64,000 nucleotides of DNA from Polaribacter tangerinus. Its GTDB lineage: Bacteria; Bacteroidota; Bacteroidia; Flavobacteriales; Flavobacteriaceae. Position 1 is the first letter of the stretch, and the number at the start of each line of letters is the position of its first letter. Made by a program: the position numbers and the translations under genes. This document shows, piece by piece, positions 27,731 through 37,565 of the stretch. Below the pieces are notes generated by a model. It saw only the letters and a list, made by a program, of their open reading frames with translations. It had not been told where the DNA came from and did not search any database. Location: assembly GCF_038024095.1 (NCBI RefSeq), contig NZ_CP150668.1, forward strand, positions 62,001 to 126,000, in the 5' to 3' direction.

Positions 27731-29092
27731 ATGAAGCATATGCGTACAAAAAGCATCAAAAAAAATAAAATTAACGTAGTTACTTTAGGTTGTTCTAAAA
27801 ACGTTTATGATTCTGAGGTTTTAATGGGACAACTAAAGGCCAATGGAAAGGAAGTGGTTCATGAAGACCCCAATGATGATGGTAATATTGTTGTTATAAA
27901 CACCTGTGGCTTTATAGGCAAAGCTAAAGAGGAATCTATAGATACCATTTTGCAATATGCCAAAAGAAAAGAAGCAGGAGAAATTGATAAAGTTTTTGTT
28001 TCTGGTTGTTTAAGCGAACGTTATAAACCAGATTTAGAAGCTGAAATTCCGAATGTAGATCAATATTTTGGAACGCACGATTTACCTAATTTACTTAAAG
28101 TTTTAGAGGCAGATTACAAGCATGAGTTAATTGGAGAACGTTTAACAACCACACCAAAACATTATGCGTATTTAAAAATTGCAGAAGGTTGTGACAGGCC
28201 TTGCTCTTTTTGTGCAATCCCTTTAATGAGAGGAAAGCACAGATCTACGCCAATTGAAGATATTGTTACCGAAGCAGAAAAGTTGGCTGCGAAAGGAATA
28301 AAAGAAATAATGCTTATTGCTCAAGATTTAACTTATTACGGATTAGATATTTATAAAAAAAGAGCCCTTGCCAAGTTGCTAGAGGAGTTGGCTAAGGTAG
28401 ATGGTATTGAGTGGATTCGAATGCATTATGCTTTTCCTACCGGTTTTCCGATGGATGTTTTAGAGGTGATGAAAAGAGAGCCTAAAGTGTGTAATTATTT
28501 AGATATTCCTTTACAGCATATTAATACCGAGTTATTAAAATCTATGAAACGTGGTACTACTCACGAAAAAACTACGGCATTGATACAAAAGTTTAGAGAA
28601 GTTGTGCCAAACATGGCTATTAGAACGACTTTAATTGTTGGATATCCTGGCGAAACTGAAGAAATGTTTCAAGAGTTAAAAGATTGGGTAGAGGAAATGC
28701 GATTTGAGCGTTTGGGGGCTTTTGAGTATTCTCATGAAGAAAATACAGGGGCTTATGTTTTAGAAGATGATGTGCCAGCAGATGTGAAGTTTAGAAGGGT
28801 AAATGAAATAATGGAAATACAATCTCAAATTTCTTGGGAATTAAACCAAGAAAAAATAGGCAAAACATTTACCTGCCTATTTGATAGAAAAGATGGCGAG
28901 TATTTTTATGGTAGAACAGAGTCTGATTCTCCTGATGTAGATAATGATGTATTGGTAGATGCAAAAGAACATTATATAAAAATAGGGGAGTTTATAGATA
29001 TAAAAATTCATGATGCTGGTGATTACGACTTATACGGAACTCCGGTAAAAGAGCAAGAAAAACCAATACCTTTGCATCAAAAAAGACAATAG
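27731..29092 (+). CDS. rimO: Ribosomal protein uS12 (S12) methylthiotransferase
   Basis: RimO is a radical-SAM enzyme that adds a methylthio group to an aspartate of ribosomal protein S12. The 453-aa protein has the N-terminal UPF0004 cysteines (TLGCSKNVYDSEVLMGQL, NTCGF, VSGCLSERY). It also has the radical-SAM cluster motif CDRPCSFC with Cys154, Cys158 and Cys161, and a C-terminal TRAM domain. The SKNVYDSE block distinguishes RimO from MiaB. The start may instead be the second ATG at 27740 (MRTKSIKKNKI), which fits the family better. Confidence 0.96.
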   Translation: MKHMRTKSIKKNKINVVTLGCSKNVYDSEVLMGQLKANGKEVVHEDPNDDGNIVVINTCGFIGKAKEESIDTILQYAKRKEAGEIDKVFVSGCLSERYKPDLEAEIPNVDQYFGTHDLPNLLKVLEADYKHELIGERLTTTPKHYAYLKIAEGCDRPCSFCAIPLMRGKHRSTPIEDIVTEAEKLAAKGIKEIMLIAQDLTYYGLDIYKKRALAKLLEELAKVDGIEWIRMHYAFPTGFPMDVLEVMKREPKVCNYLDIPLQHINTELLKSMKRGTTHEKTTALIQKFREVVPNMAIRTTLIVGYPGETEEMFQELKDWVEEMRFERLGAFEYSHEENTGAYVLEDDVPADVKFRRVNEIMEIQSQISWELNQEKIGKTFTCLFDRKDGEYFYGRTESDSPDVDNDVLVDAKEHYIKIGEFIDIKIHDAGDYDLYGTPVKEQEKPIPLHQKRQ

Positions 29093-29142
29093 TTTTTTTT
29101 TAGACTTTTACTCCTTTACAACAAGTTATTTAAAAGTTTATT

Positions 29143-31623
29143 TTATAATCTATCAGAATTTAGAAAGAAAACAGCATTGGCAACAATTAGCTTTCCGTTT
29201 TCCCAAAAAGCTCTAAATAATGGGTTGTTTGTCATATAAACTACACTACCATTACCAATGGTATCTTCACCAAATAATAAAGATTTTGGCACATTTTTTA
29301 CTGCTTCTTTGCCCGCAAAGCCAGAAACGTTTTTTGTGTCTTCAGAAAAGTAAGCAACATTATATCCGTTTTCTAAATAATGGTAATTTTTTGCTCCTAC
29401 TTTTAAAGAAAAATAATAGTTTTCGTAGCCAAAAGCAAGCGGGTGAGAAGTATCTACGTTACTTTTAAAAATGCTACCAGTTATCATTTTTTCTACACTT
29501 TTTCGCTCTCTTTTATCATAAGGTATCATTAGTGTAGAAGAAGCGTTTTGTTCATTAGATTTTTCTCGTAAAACAAAACCATTGGTATCTGCAAATAGCG
29601 ATAATGCATTTCCCATTGCAACGATAGTACCGCCATTTGACACCCATTTTTTTAGATTTTCCAAAACTTTTTTATGTACAATATGACTGTAGTAACCACT
29701 TGGTAAAATTATTACATCATATTTAAATAATTCTACCTCTGGTAAATCTTTTGTTTGAAGTATAGTGATAGGGTATTGTAACTCTTTTTCGAAAAAATGC
29801 CATATTTCTCCGAAGTTTAAAGAATTTGTTTCATCACCAGAAAGCACCAATATTTGTTGCTTTTTTATGGGTTTTACAAAAGGAGAACCAAAATCTGCTC
29901 CCTCAGAAACCAATCCAGAAGTTACTACATTTAATTTTCGTTGATGCTTATTGGCAATTTCAATAAGTCTGGTATCAAAATCGTTGTTTTTATTATCATT
30001 TCTTAACAAAATTAGCGAACCCTTTTCGTAAAATTTCCCTGCTGTATTAAACGCTTTTTCTGAATACCTTGGAACTATATTATTTTGTAATAAATCTGCT
30101 AAAAAACGTGCATCTTTTACGCTGTTCCATTTAGAAATGTACGCATACGCATTTGTATTGATTTCATTAATAATAGGTTTGTTAGTAGCTTTATTTTTTG
30201 TAGATGCAACTTTGTTTTTACTTGCAATAGCTTTAAAACCGTAGGCATAAGGTATAGACCATGCAGTAATATCATATGTTAGAGAGTCTACAATTGCTGC
30301 TTTAGGCTCAAATAATACATGCACCATTTTCCCTTTTGGTTGATCTGTGTGAATGACCAAGTCGTTCTGCGAAACAAGCATTTTATCATTTTGTTGCGTA
30401 CTATAATCATATCCTTTTACACTGCCATTTTTTGCTGCTTCATAAGTAATTTCATGAATATCTAAAAGTGCTTTTAAGCGGTTTATTTTGTCTTGATTAT
30501 CATTTTTTAAAACAAAACTTTTGTAGGTTAAAGCATCATTTTTAAAGAATCTTGTAAACTCTATATTTAGTTTTTCGGCATTATTGTTTGCAATTTCAAC
30601 AGTGGAAAGGCCAGAGGTAAGGTGGTGATACGCTCTATCTTTTAAAGTTAATATTTCATTTTCATCTGTTTTTACTCCCAAACCAGCTAAAGAATGTCCT
30701 GCTTGCTCATAAGTGAGTCCGATTGCCCCCATAAAACTCGGATAGGTGTCTCCGTAACTCGGATAAAACAAATCGAATCTTTCTTTGGTAAAATACAACC
30801 ATCCTTTTTTATCAAAATACATGGCATTATTATTTCCTATTGCTACTTGAAAATCTCTTTGCCATTTAGTTATGTTAGTATGATAAGGTGCAGCAGCAGG
30901 TGCAAAATAGTAAGGGTTATTCATATATTGTTCATGAAAATCTACATGTATATGAGGCATCCATTTGTTGTAAACGGCAATACGATGCTTAGTTTCTACT
31001 TGTGTTGCCCATGCCCAATCTCTATTTAAATCGAATAAATAATGATTTGGTCTTCCGGATGGCCAAGGCTCATGATGTTCTTTGCCATTAATATCTGTGT
31101 TATATGGCGTACTTTTTACTTGATGATACCAATTTACGTAGCGATCTCTACCATCTGGATTTGAAGAAGGATCTATAATTACTAGAGTATTTTTTAATAA
31201 ATGTTTTTGGGATGTTGCCAATTCAAAAAGCGTTAGCATAGCAGCCTCACTACTAGATGCTTCGTTTCCATGAACATTGTAGCTTAACCAAACAATGGCT
31301 TTTTTATTGGTATTATTATTTGAAGCCCCGCTCATTTGAGAAATATTACTTCTTCTAATTTCATCAATATTTTTAATATTTTCTTCTGAAGAAATGATAC
31401 CTATATATAAAGAACGGTGCTCATTGGTTTCGCCATACTTTTCTAATTTTACGTTGGTTAGTTTATTGCTAACATATTTAAAATAGTCTATAACTTTATG
31501 ATGTCTGGTAAAACGTTCTCCGATTTCATAACCAAGAAATTCAGCAGGAGATTTGATGTTGTTTGAAAAGATAGAAAAAGATACTAAAAATACTAGAGTA
31601 CACAGTTTATGTAGAACTTTCAT
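29143..31623 (-). CDS. Secreted M14 family zinc carboxypeptidase with C-terminal amidotransferase-like domain
   Basis: The 826-aa precursor has a signal peptide (1-20) and a catalytic domain with zinc ligands His118 and Glu121 (NVHGNEAS). The DLNRDW block is at 199-203, and HIHVDFHEQY (224-233) would supply the last histidine. A C-terminal region near 590-690 (ILVLSGDETNSL, VIILPSGYYS, WVSNGGTIVAMG) looks like a class I glutamine-amidotransferase fold. The ATG at 31623 is chosen over a TTG at 31650, because that TTG lies inside a TACTTTTG -7 box. It is convergent with rimO. The peptide substrate is unknown. Confidence 0.9.
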   Translation of the reverse strand: MKVLHKLCTLVFLVSFSIFSNNIKSPAEFLGYEIGERFTRHHKVIDYFKYVSNKLTNVKLEKYGETNEHRSLYIGIISSEENIKNIDEIRRSNISQMSGASNNNTNKKAIVWLSYNVHGNEASSSEAAMLTLFELATSQKHLLKNTLVIIDPSSNPDGRDRYVNWYHQVKSTPYNTDINGKEHHEPWPSGRPNHYLFDLNRDWAWATQVETKHRIAVYNKWMPHIHVDFHEQYMNNPYYFAPAAAPYHTNITKWQRDFQVAIGNNNAMYFDKKGWLYFTKERFDLFYPSYGDTYPSFMGAIGLTYEQAGHSLAGLGVKTDENEILTLKDRAYHHLTSGLSTVEIANNNAEKLNIEFTRFFKNDALTYKSFVLKNDNQDKINRLKALLDIHEITYEAAKNGSVKGYDYSTQQNDKMLVSQNDLVIHTDQPKGKMVHVLFEPKAAIVDSLTYDITAWSIPYAYGFKAIASKNKVASTKNKATNKPIINEINTNAYAYISKWNSVKDARFLADLLQNNIVPRYSEKAFNTAGKFYEKGSLILLRNDNKNNDFDTRLIEIANKHQRKLNVVTSGLVSEGADFGSPFVKPIKKQQILVLSGDETNSLNFGEIWHFFEKELQYPITILQTKDLPEVELFKYDVIILPSGYYSHIVHKKVLENLKKWVSNGGTIVAMGNALSLFADTNGFVLREKSNEQNASSTLMIPYDKRERKSVEKMITGSIFKSNVDTSHPLAFGYENYYFSLKVGAKNYHYLENGYNVAYFSEDTKNVSGFAGKEAVKNVPKSLLFGEDTIGNGSVVYMTNNPLFRAFWENGKLIVANAVFFLNSDRL

Positions 31624-31647
31624 GAAATTTTTGTTAGAGGATTTTTT

Positions 31648-31655
31648 CAAAAGTA
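31648..31655 (-). promoter_or_regulatory. -7 promoter box of the M14 peptidase gene
   Basis: The minus-strand TACTTTTG matches TAnnTTTG and ends 24 nt before ATG 31623. It overlaps the possible TTG start and so supports the ATG. Confidence 0.5.
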
Positions 31656-31828
31656 AGCAATAATCTTAATAATTATAAACTATTATCTAAAAAGCTGTTA
31701 AAAAAATGATAGTTTTATTATTTGATATTTTCCGACAGAAAAATATTGTATTTTTATCAAAAATTAAAGGGCTATTTATAGGCTCAATCAAATTTCTAAT
31801 TTTTAAAGAAAATTAGTGTTTAATATAT

Positions 31829-33421
31829 ATGAAAGTAACACAAATACCTTTTAAAGATACTGGTTTTTTTTCTAAAATAATGAAAGATTATATAGATGAA
31901 AAGGAAACAATACAACCTTTTTATCATAATTTTCCATCAATTACTGGCTTTTATAATCAGTTAGAAGAAAAAGAAAAATCATTTCGTTTACAAAGTAGAT
32001 TGGCTTTAGTTTCTGCATTAGATAAGCAATACAAAGGGTTTTCTGTTTCAGAAAAAACAGCAGATAATATTGAGTTATTAAAACGACAAAATACTTTTAC
32101 AGTTACTACGGGGCATCAATTAAACCTTTTTACAGGGCCATTATATTTTATTTATAAAATTATATCTACTATAAATTTATCAGAAGAATTAAATGAGAAA
32201 TTTCCCGACAAAAAAGTTGTTCCTGTATATTGGATGGCTACTGAAGACCATGATTTTGAAGAAATAAATTTCTTTAATTTTGAGGGCAAAAAAGTACTTT
32301 GGAATCATAGGAGTGGTGGAGCAGTGGGACGTTTTACAACTGATGGATTACAAGAAGTTTTTGAAGTTTTTTCGAAACAATTAGGTGGCTCTAAAAATGC
32401 CAATTATTTGAAAGAACTTTTTTCGAATGCCTATATTAATCATAAAAATTTAGCGCAAGCGACTCGATATATTGCAAATGAATTGTTTAAAGAATTCGGA
32501 CTGGTAATTGTTGATGGTGATGATACAGTTCTTAAACAAGAATTTTTACCTTTTATAAATGATGAAATAGAAAATAAAACATCATTTAAAGAGGTTTCTG
32601 AAACTATAAAAATTTTAGAGAAAAACTACAAAATTCAGGTAAACCCGAGAGAAATTAACTTGTTTTATTTACAAGATAATTCGAGAGAACGCATTATTTA
32701 TACCAATGGTGTTTTTAAAATAAACAATACAAATATTACCTTTAGTAAAGAAGAAATATTGGCGGAGGCAGCAGCGAACCCATTGGCTTTTTCACCAAAT
32801 GTAATTATGAGACCTTTATATCAAGAGGTAATTTTACCAAATATTTGTTATATCGGTGGAGGAGGAGAGATTGCTTATTGGCTTCAATTAAAGGCTTATT
32901 TTAGTAAAGTATCCATTCCTTTTCCAATATTACTTTTAAGAAATTCAGTTCAAATTATTTCAGAAAAGCAACAACATAAATTAGATAAGTTGCATATTTC
33001 ACATCGCGAACTATTTTTAAAACAACATCAATTATTGTCTAAAAAAGTAATAGAAAATTCGGATATAAAAATTGATTTTGATGCAAAAATAGCATATTTG
33101 AAGTCGCAATTTGCTGAGTTGCAAGAAGTAGCCAAAAAAACCTCATTTTCTTTTGTAGGAGCTGTAAATGCTCAAGAAAGAAAACAAATTAAAGGATTGG
33201 AAAATCTTCAAAAAAGATTGCTGAAAGCAGAGAAAAAAAGGCAAGAAGATTTGGTAGAAAGGATTAAAGAACTTCAAAATGATTTGCTTCCAAACCAAAG
33301 TTTAGAAGAAAGACAGCGTAATTTTTCTGAATTTTATCTATCCTACGGAAATTGTTTTATTAGTCATTTAAAGGAATCTTTAAAACCATTAAAATTAGAG
33401 TTCACCATACTAAATATCTAA
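31829..33421 (+). CDS. bshC: Bacillithiol biosynthesis cysteine-adding enzyme BshC
   Basis: BshC joins cysteine to glucosaminyl-malate in the last step of bacillithiol synthesis. The 530-aa protein has the family hallmarks VTTGHQLNLFTGPLYFIYKI, VPVYWMATEDHDFEEINFF and FSPNVIMRPLYQEVILPN, plus a long C-terminal coiled coil (about 400-500). It begins 205 nt after the divergent M14 gene and is followed 56 nt later by rlmF. The usual partners bshA and bshB are not in this window. Cysteine addition is inferred from the family. Confidence 0.95.
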   Translation: MKVTQIPFKDTGFFSKIMKDYIDEKETIQPFYHNFPSITGFYNQLEEKEKSFRLQSRLALVSALDKQYKGFSVSEKTADNIELLKRQNTFTVTTGHQLNLFTGPLYFIYKIISTINLSEELNEKFPDKKVVPVYWMATEDHDFEEINFFNFEGKKVLWNHRSGGAVGRFTTDGLQEVFEVFSKQLGGSKNANYLKELFSNAYINHKNLAQATRYIANELFKEFGLVIVDGDDTVLKQEFLPFINDEIENKTSFKEVSETIKILEKNYKIQVNPREINLFYLQDNSRERIIYTNGVFKINNTNITFSKEEILAEAAANPLAFSPNVIMRPLYQEVILPNICYIGGGGEIAYWLQLKAYFSKVSIPFPILLLRNSVQIISEKQQHKLDKLHISHRELFLKQHQLLSKKVIENSDIKIDFDAKIAYLKSQFAELQEVAKKTSFSFVGAVNAQERKQIKGLENLQKRLLKAEKKRQEDLVERIKELQNDLLPNQSLEERQRNFSEFYLSYGNCFISHLKESLKPLKLEFTILNI

Positions 33422-33477
33422 TTTGCAGTAATTTAAACTTGTTAATTTTACAGATTAATTAGTACTAATAACTATAC

Positions 33478-34332
33478 ATGAAAGAAAAACAACTTCATCC
33501 TAAAAATAAATTTAACAAAGGTTATAATTTTAACGATTTAATAGTTCTAAATCCGAGGTTACAACCATTTGTTAAGAAAAATAATTTTGATTTTTTTACC
33601 ATAGACTTTTCAAATCCGATAGCGGTAAAAGAGTTGAATAAAGCCTTATTGTTTTCTTACAAAGAAATTAAAATTTGGGATTTTCCAGATGAAAATTTAT
33701 GTCCACCGATACCTGGAAGACTCGATTATATTCATCATTTAAAAGCCTTAGTAGGCGAAGATAAAGACATCTCTATATTAGATATTGGTACAGGAGCAAC
33801 CTGTATTTACCCTTTACTTGGAGTTGCTGAATATAGCTGGAATTTTGTAGGAACAGATATTGATTTAGATTCTTTAGATACAGCACAAGACATTATTGAT
33901 GATAACAATTTAGCACATAAAATTTGTCTTAGAAGACAGTTTGATGAGCAAAACATACTAAAAGGAATTCTTGAAAAAAATGATTCTTTTTCTGCAGTAA
34001 TGTGTAATCCTCCTTTTTACAAATCGGCAGAAGAGGCACAAGGCGCAAACAGGCGAAAGAGTAAAAATTTAGGAAATAACGCGGTAAGAAATTTTTCTGG
34101 AAATCATAATGAACTTTGGTATATTGGTGGAGAAAAAGCTTTTTTACACAACTATTTGTATGAAAGTTCTCTTTATAAATCTCAAAGCAAGTGGTTTACA
34201 AGTTTAGTTTCTAAAAAAGAAAATATAGAAAGTCTAGAAAAGTCAGCTAAAAAGTTAGGTGCGATACATTTTAAAATAATTCCATTAAATCAAGGAAATA
34301 AAGTAACTCGAATAGTGGCATGGCAATATTAA
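33478..34332 (+). CDS. rlmF: 23S rRNA (adenine(1618)-N6)-methyltransferase
   Basis: RlmF methylates A1618 of 23S rRNA using S-adenosylmethionine. The 284-aa protein opens with the family-typical HPKNKFNKGYNFNDLI. It then has the SAM-binding DIGTGATCIYPLLG and the catalytic NPPF motif (177-180, MCNPPFYKS) of N6-adenine methyltransferases. ANRRKSKNLG is also characteristic. It follows bshC on the same strand, and its stop overlaps that of the convergent topoisomerase gene by 4 nt. Confidence 0.94.
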   Translation: MKEKQLHPKNKFNKGYNFNDLIVLNPRLQPFVKKNNFDFFTIDFSNPIAVKELNKALLFSYKEIKIWDFPDENLCPPIPGRLDYIHHLKALVGEDKDISILDIGTGATCIYPLLGVAEYSWNFVGTDIDLDSLDTAQDIIDDNNLAHKICLRRQFDEQNILKGILEKNDSFSAVMCNPPFYKSAEEAQGANRRKSKNLGNNAVRNFSGNHNELWYIGGEKAFLHNYLYESSLYKSQSKWFTSLVSKKENIESLEKSAKKLGAIHFKIIPLNQGNKVTRIVAWQY

Positions 34333-36668
34333 ATACTGCTATTATTATTCATAATTTCTAACACCAATTCTTTTGTTAACGGTTTACCATTGGCCGCCTT
34401 TTTTATGTTTTCGAAAGAAAAAATAAAGCTACAACCTTCTTTGTAATTGGAGCAACCATAGGCATTTTTGCCCTTTAAAATATGTCCGGTTTTACATTTA
34501 GGGCATTGTATAATATCTGTTTTTTGTGCCTGAGCTTTGGTAGATTTTTCCTCTTTTTTAGGAGCAAGTTCTATGGTAAAATCATCTGTAAAATGGAGTA
34601 AACCAGTAACTTTACCAGAAGTTGTTGTAAACCCTTTTAAATTGGTAGTACATCCTTTATCTACTAAACGGATTAATTGATTTTCTGATATTTTTTTTCC
34701 AAAAATTTCAAAAGGAATTGTTAGGGTACACTGGTTTTTGTATTCCGAACATCCATAAGCAGATTTGCCTTTTAAAAGCTTTCCTTTCTTGCATTTCGGA
34801 CATGTTTTTTCAAGAAGACTTTTTTTCTTTTTAGAAGTCTTTTTTGTAGTATTATTTGGTATATCTGTACTTAAATTATCTGCAGAAGAAATTCGTTTCG
34901 AAATTTTGTTTGCACGCACTTCATAGACTAGTTGGTCTACCATTTTTTTCATGTTGTTAATAAATGTACCTGCATTAAATTCTCCGCGCTCTATTTCTTT
35001 TAACCGTTTTTCCCATCTACCTGTAAGTTCTGCAGATTTTAATAGTTCGTTGTCTATAATGTTTATTAGGTCGATACCTGTTTGGGTGGGAAGTACCAGT
35101 TTTTTCTTTCGCTCAATATATTTTCTTCGAAATAATGTTTCAATAATACTTGCCCTAGTAGAAGGTCTACCAATGCCATTTTCTTTCATGAGTTCTCGCA
35201 TTTCATCATCATCTACTTGCTTGCCAGCAGTTTCCATAGCCCTTAGTAAACTTGCTTCGGTATAATTTCTTGGCGGTTTTGTTTCTTTTTCTAAAAATGA
35301 AGGTTCATGAGCGCCTTTTTCGCCTTTTACAAAAGAAGGAAGTGTTTTGTTTTCGGTGTCGTTTTTAGCTTTTTCTTCACCTTTTGTTGTCTCAAAAACA
35401 ACTCGCCAGCCTTTGGTAATAATTTCTTTTCCTGTTGTTTTAAAAGGTACAGTTGCAGCCTTACCAATAACAGCAGTATTAGAAACATCAGAATCTGGAT
35501 AAAAAACTGCAATAAAGCGACGAGTAATAATATCGTATACTTTTTGTTGATTGTATTGAAGGTTACCTTGAATACCGGTGGGAATTATTGCATGGTGATC
35601 TGTCACTTTTTTATCATCAAAAACACGCTTCGATTTTTTTATTTTTTTACCCAGAAGCGATAGTGTTAATTCATTATAATTGGTAAGTTTGGATAAAATT
35701 CCTGCAACTTTTGGGTACACATCATTAGGTAAAAAAGTGGTATCAACTCTTGGGTAGGTTACCACTTTCATTTCATACAATTTCTGAACAATTTTTAAGG
35801 TCTCATCAGCAGAATAGCCAAATTTATTATTACAGTATACTTGTAAGCCCGTTAAATCAAAAAGTTTTGGAGCGTACTCTTTTCCTTTCTTTTTGGTTAC
35901 AGAAACTATTTCAAACGGAGCTTCTTTAACTTTATTTGCCAATAATTGTCCATCTTCTTGTTTAAAAAATCGACCTTCTTCATAATTAAAAAGAGTATCT
36001 CTATACGTTGTTTGAAGTTCCCAATAGGGCTGTGGCTTAAAATTCTTAATTTCTAAAAAGCGATTTACCAACATGGCAAGGGTAGGAGTTTGAACTCTAC
36101 CAACAGAAAGTACTTGTTTATAACCACCATACTTTACGGTATATAAACGAGTTGCATTAAGACCTAAAAGCCAATCTCCAATAGCACGAGAAAAACCGGC
36201 ATAGTATAAATTATCGTATTTTTCGGCAGGTTTTAAGTTTTTAAAACCCTCTTTAATAGCTTCTTCCGTAAGGGAAGAAATCCATAAGCGTTTTACTTCA
36301 CCTTTATACTTGCATTGATTGATTACCCAACGTTGAATTAATTCTCCTTCGGTTCCCGCATCCCCACAATTTATAACTAATGAAGCTTTTTCGAACAATG
36401 ATTTTACAATATTAAATTGCTTTTTTATACCAGCATCTCCTGTAACTTTTGTACTAAAACGCTCCGGAAGCATAGGAAGGTTGTTTAAATCCCAACTTTT
36501 CCAATGAGGTTTGTAATCTTTAGGCTCAAATAACGTACATAAATGTCCGAATGTGTAGGTAACTGCATAACCATTTCCTTCATAAAAGCCATCACGTTTT
36601 GTGTTGGCTCCGAGTATATTGGCAATTTCTCTTGCGACACTTGGTTTTTCGGCTATACAGACTTTCAA
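34329..36668 (-). CDS. topB: Type IA DNA topoisomerase (topoisomerase III-like)
   Basis: This enzyme relaxes and decatenates DNA through a transient 5'-phosphotyrosine. The 779-aa protein begins with the TOPRIM domain (KVCIAEKPSVAREIA and the GDAGTEGELI acidic triad). The active-site tyrosine is Tyr305 in VTYPRVDT. The C-terminus has two zinc ribbons: CPKCKKGKLLKGKSAYGC near residue 628 and CPKCKTGHILKGKNAYGC near 726. The only start that preserves the TOPRIM N-terminus is TTG at 36668-36666. A TATTTTCG box on the minus strand (36689-36696), one mismatch from the -7 consensus, lies 20 nt upstream. Confidence 0.93.
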   Translation of the reverse strand: MKVCIAEKPSVAREIANILGANTKRDGFYEGNGYAVTYTFGHLCTLFEPKDYKPHWKSWDLNNLPMLPERFSTKVTGDAGIKKQFNIVKSLFEKASLVINCGDAGTEGELIQRWVINQCKYKGEVKRLWISSLTEEAIKEGFKNLKPAEKYDNLYYAGFSRAIGDWLLGLNATRLYTVKYGGYKQVLSVGRVQTPTLAMLVNRFLEIKNFKPQPYWELQTTYRDTLFNYEEGRFFKQEDGQLLANKVKEAPFEIVSVTKKKGKEYAPKLFDLTGLQVYCNNKFGYSADETLKIVQKLYEMKVVTYPRVDTTFLPNDVYPKVAGILSKLTNYNELTLSLLGKKIKKSKRVFDDKKVTDHHAIIPTGIQGNLQYNQQKVYDIITRRFIAVFYPDSDVSNTAVIGKAATVPFKTTGKEIITKGWRVVFETTKGEEKAKNDTENKTLPSFVKGEKGAHEPSFLEKETKPPRNYTEASLLRAMETAGKQVDDDEMRELMKENGIGRPSTRASIIETLFRRKYIERKKKLVLPTQTGIDLINIIDNELLKSAELTGRWEKRLKEIERGEFNAGTFINNMKKMVDQLVYEVRANKISKRISSADNLSTDIPNNTTKKTSKKKKSLLEKTCPKCKKGKLLKGKSAYGCSEYKNQCTLTIPFEIFGKKISENQLIRLVDKGCTTNLKGFTTTSGKVTGLLHFTDDFTIELAPKKEEKSTKAQAQKTDIIQCPKCKTGHILKGKNAYGCSNYKEGCSFIFSFENIKKAANGKPLTKELVLEIMNNNSSI

Positions 36669-37081
36669 ATAAATTATTTTTAAAGCATCGAAAATAAGAA
36701 ATTATTTTAATCAAAAAACAAAAGTATGTGTAACTTATTAAGACATTATATTTTGTTTTTAATTAAACAGAGTGATAGAAGTTTTCTTATTCCTTATATT
36801 AGCGTTCAAAAAACCTATTTAACATAATATAAATTATAGTACATTTTTAATTAGGGATTATCCAGTGGATGATTCATAATTAAAAGCTATTTAGAACAAT
36901 CTTCGTATTTATTGCTGTGTAGCTATAATTATCTATTTTGTAAATATCCCACAAAGTTCTCGTAAGCTAATAAATATTGTTATTTGGGTGTTTTAACATT
37001 CGTCAACAAGTTCAATTATAATATCGTAGAATCTTGTAATTGATATTATTCAATGATATTATTGGATCAAATTAATAACTT
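36669..37081. other. Intergenic region between topB and the small lipoprotein gene
   Basis: This is about 410 nt of very AT-rich DNA with stop codons in all frames. Apart from the probable topB promoter at its left end, I see no gene, no RNA-like structure and no repeat beyond a local duplication of GATATTATT near 37044-37065. Decayed sequence is possible. Confidence 0.4.
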
Positions 37082-37113
37082 AAAAAAGGTGTATTTATGA
37101 ATACACCTTTTTT
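37082..37113. terminator. Intrinsic terminator after the small lipoprotein gene
   Basis: GGTGTATT (37088-37095) pairs with AATACACC (37100-37107) around a TATG loop. A-runs and T-runs flank it on both sides. It lies directly after the stop of the minus-strand gene. Confidence 0.85.
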
Positions 37114-37115
37114 AT

Positions 37116-37385
37116 TTAACAAACTTCAATTTTATTCAATATCATAAAGTTTAGCAAATGTCTTTTTCTGAATAAGTTTGATTTTTTCAAATTCTTCTTT
37201 ACTGATAGTTTTCTCTCTTTTTTAAATGAATTTTCAAAATTGTTTAAACTCTCATAATTATTACTTTCAAAAATAGTCTCTATACTTTGTTTATTAGTCG
37301 AGTTATCTTTAATGATATCATCTTCATTGGTACATCCAATAAAAAACAAAGTAAATATTAAAATGGTAAAAAATTTAATCTTCAT
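37116..37385 (-). CDS. Small lipoprotein, probably frameshifted near its C-terminus
   Basis: This 89-residue reading frame starts with a lipoprotein signal (lipobox LFFIGC, Cys18) and an acidic mature N-terminus. From about residue 55 the frame turns into an unlikely basic tail. The +1 frame from the same place instead reads KRETISKEEF-like sequence: REKTISKEEFEKIKL, ending FAKLYDIE at a stop at 37132. A single extra A in the six-A run (coding strand, complement of 37218-37223) would join the two. I therefore regard the annotated end as doubtful. No function is recognised. A terminator follows. Confidence 0.6.
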   Translation of the reverse strand: MKIKFFTILIFTLFFIGCTNEDDIIKDNSTNKQSIETIFESNNYESLNNFENSFKKERKLSVKKNLKKSNLFRKRHLLNFMILNKIEVC

Positions 37386-37565
37386 AAATTTATTTTTTTA
37401 TTAATAAATAAAGTAACAAATATTATGCTACTGTTTCTTATACCTACAATTTACAAAAACATTAAAATATTTATAAATTAGTTAAAAATTCAATTTCATA
37501 AAATTTATGATTTTGCGACAAACTGATTAGAATATCAAAAAAAATATTCTAAAATACTTCGACAA

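Noticed and set aside
31624..31650. Longer M14 precursor from TTG 31650
   Set aside because: The TTG overlaps the TACTTTTG -7 box, and the signal peptide begins properly at ATG 31623.
36669..37081. Possible small gene in the gap after topB
   Set aside because: All six frames are interrupted within a few dozen codons and nothing protein-like is seen.
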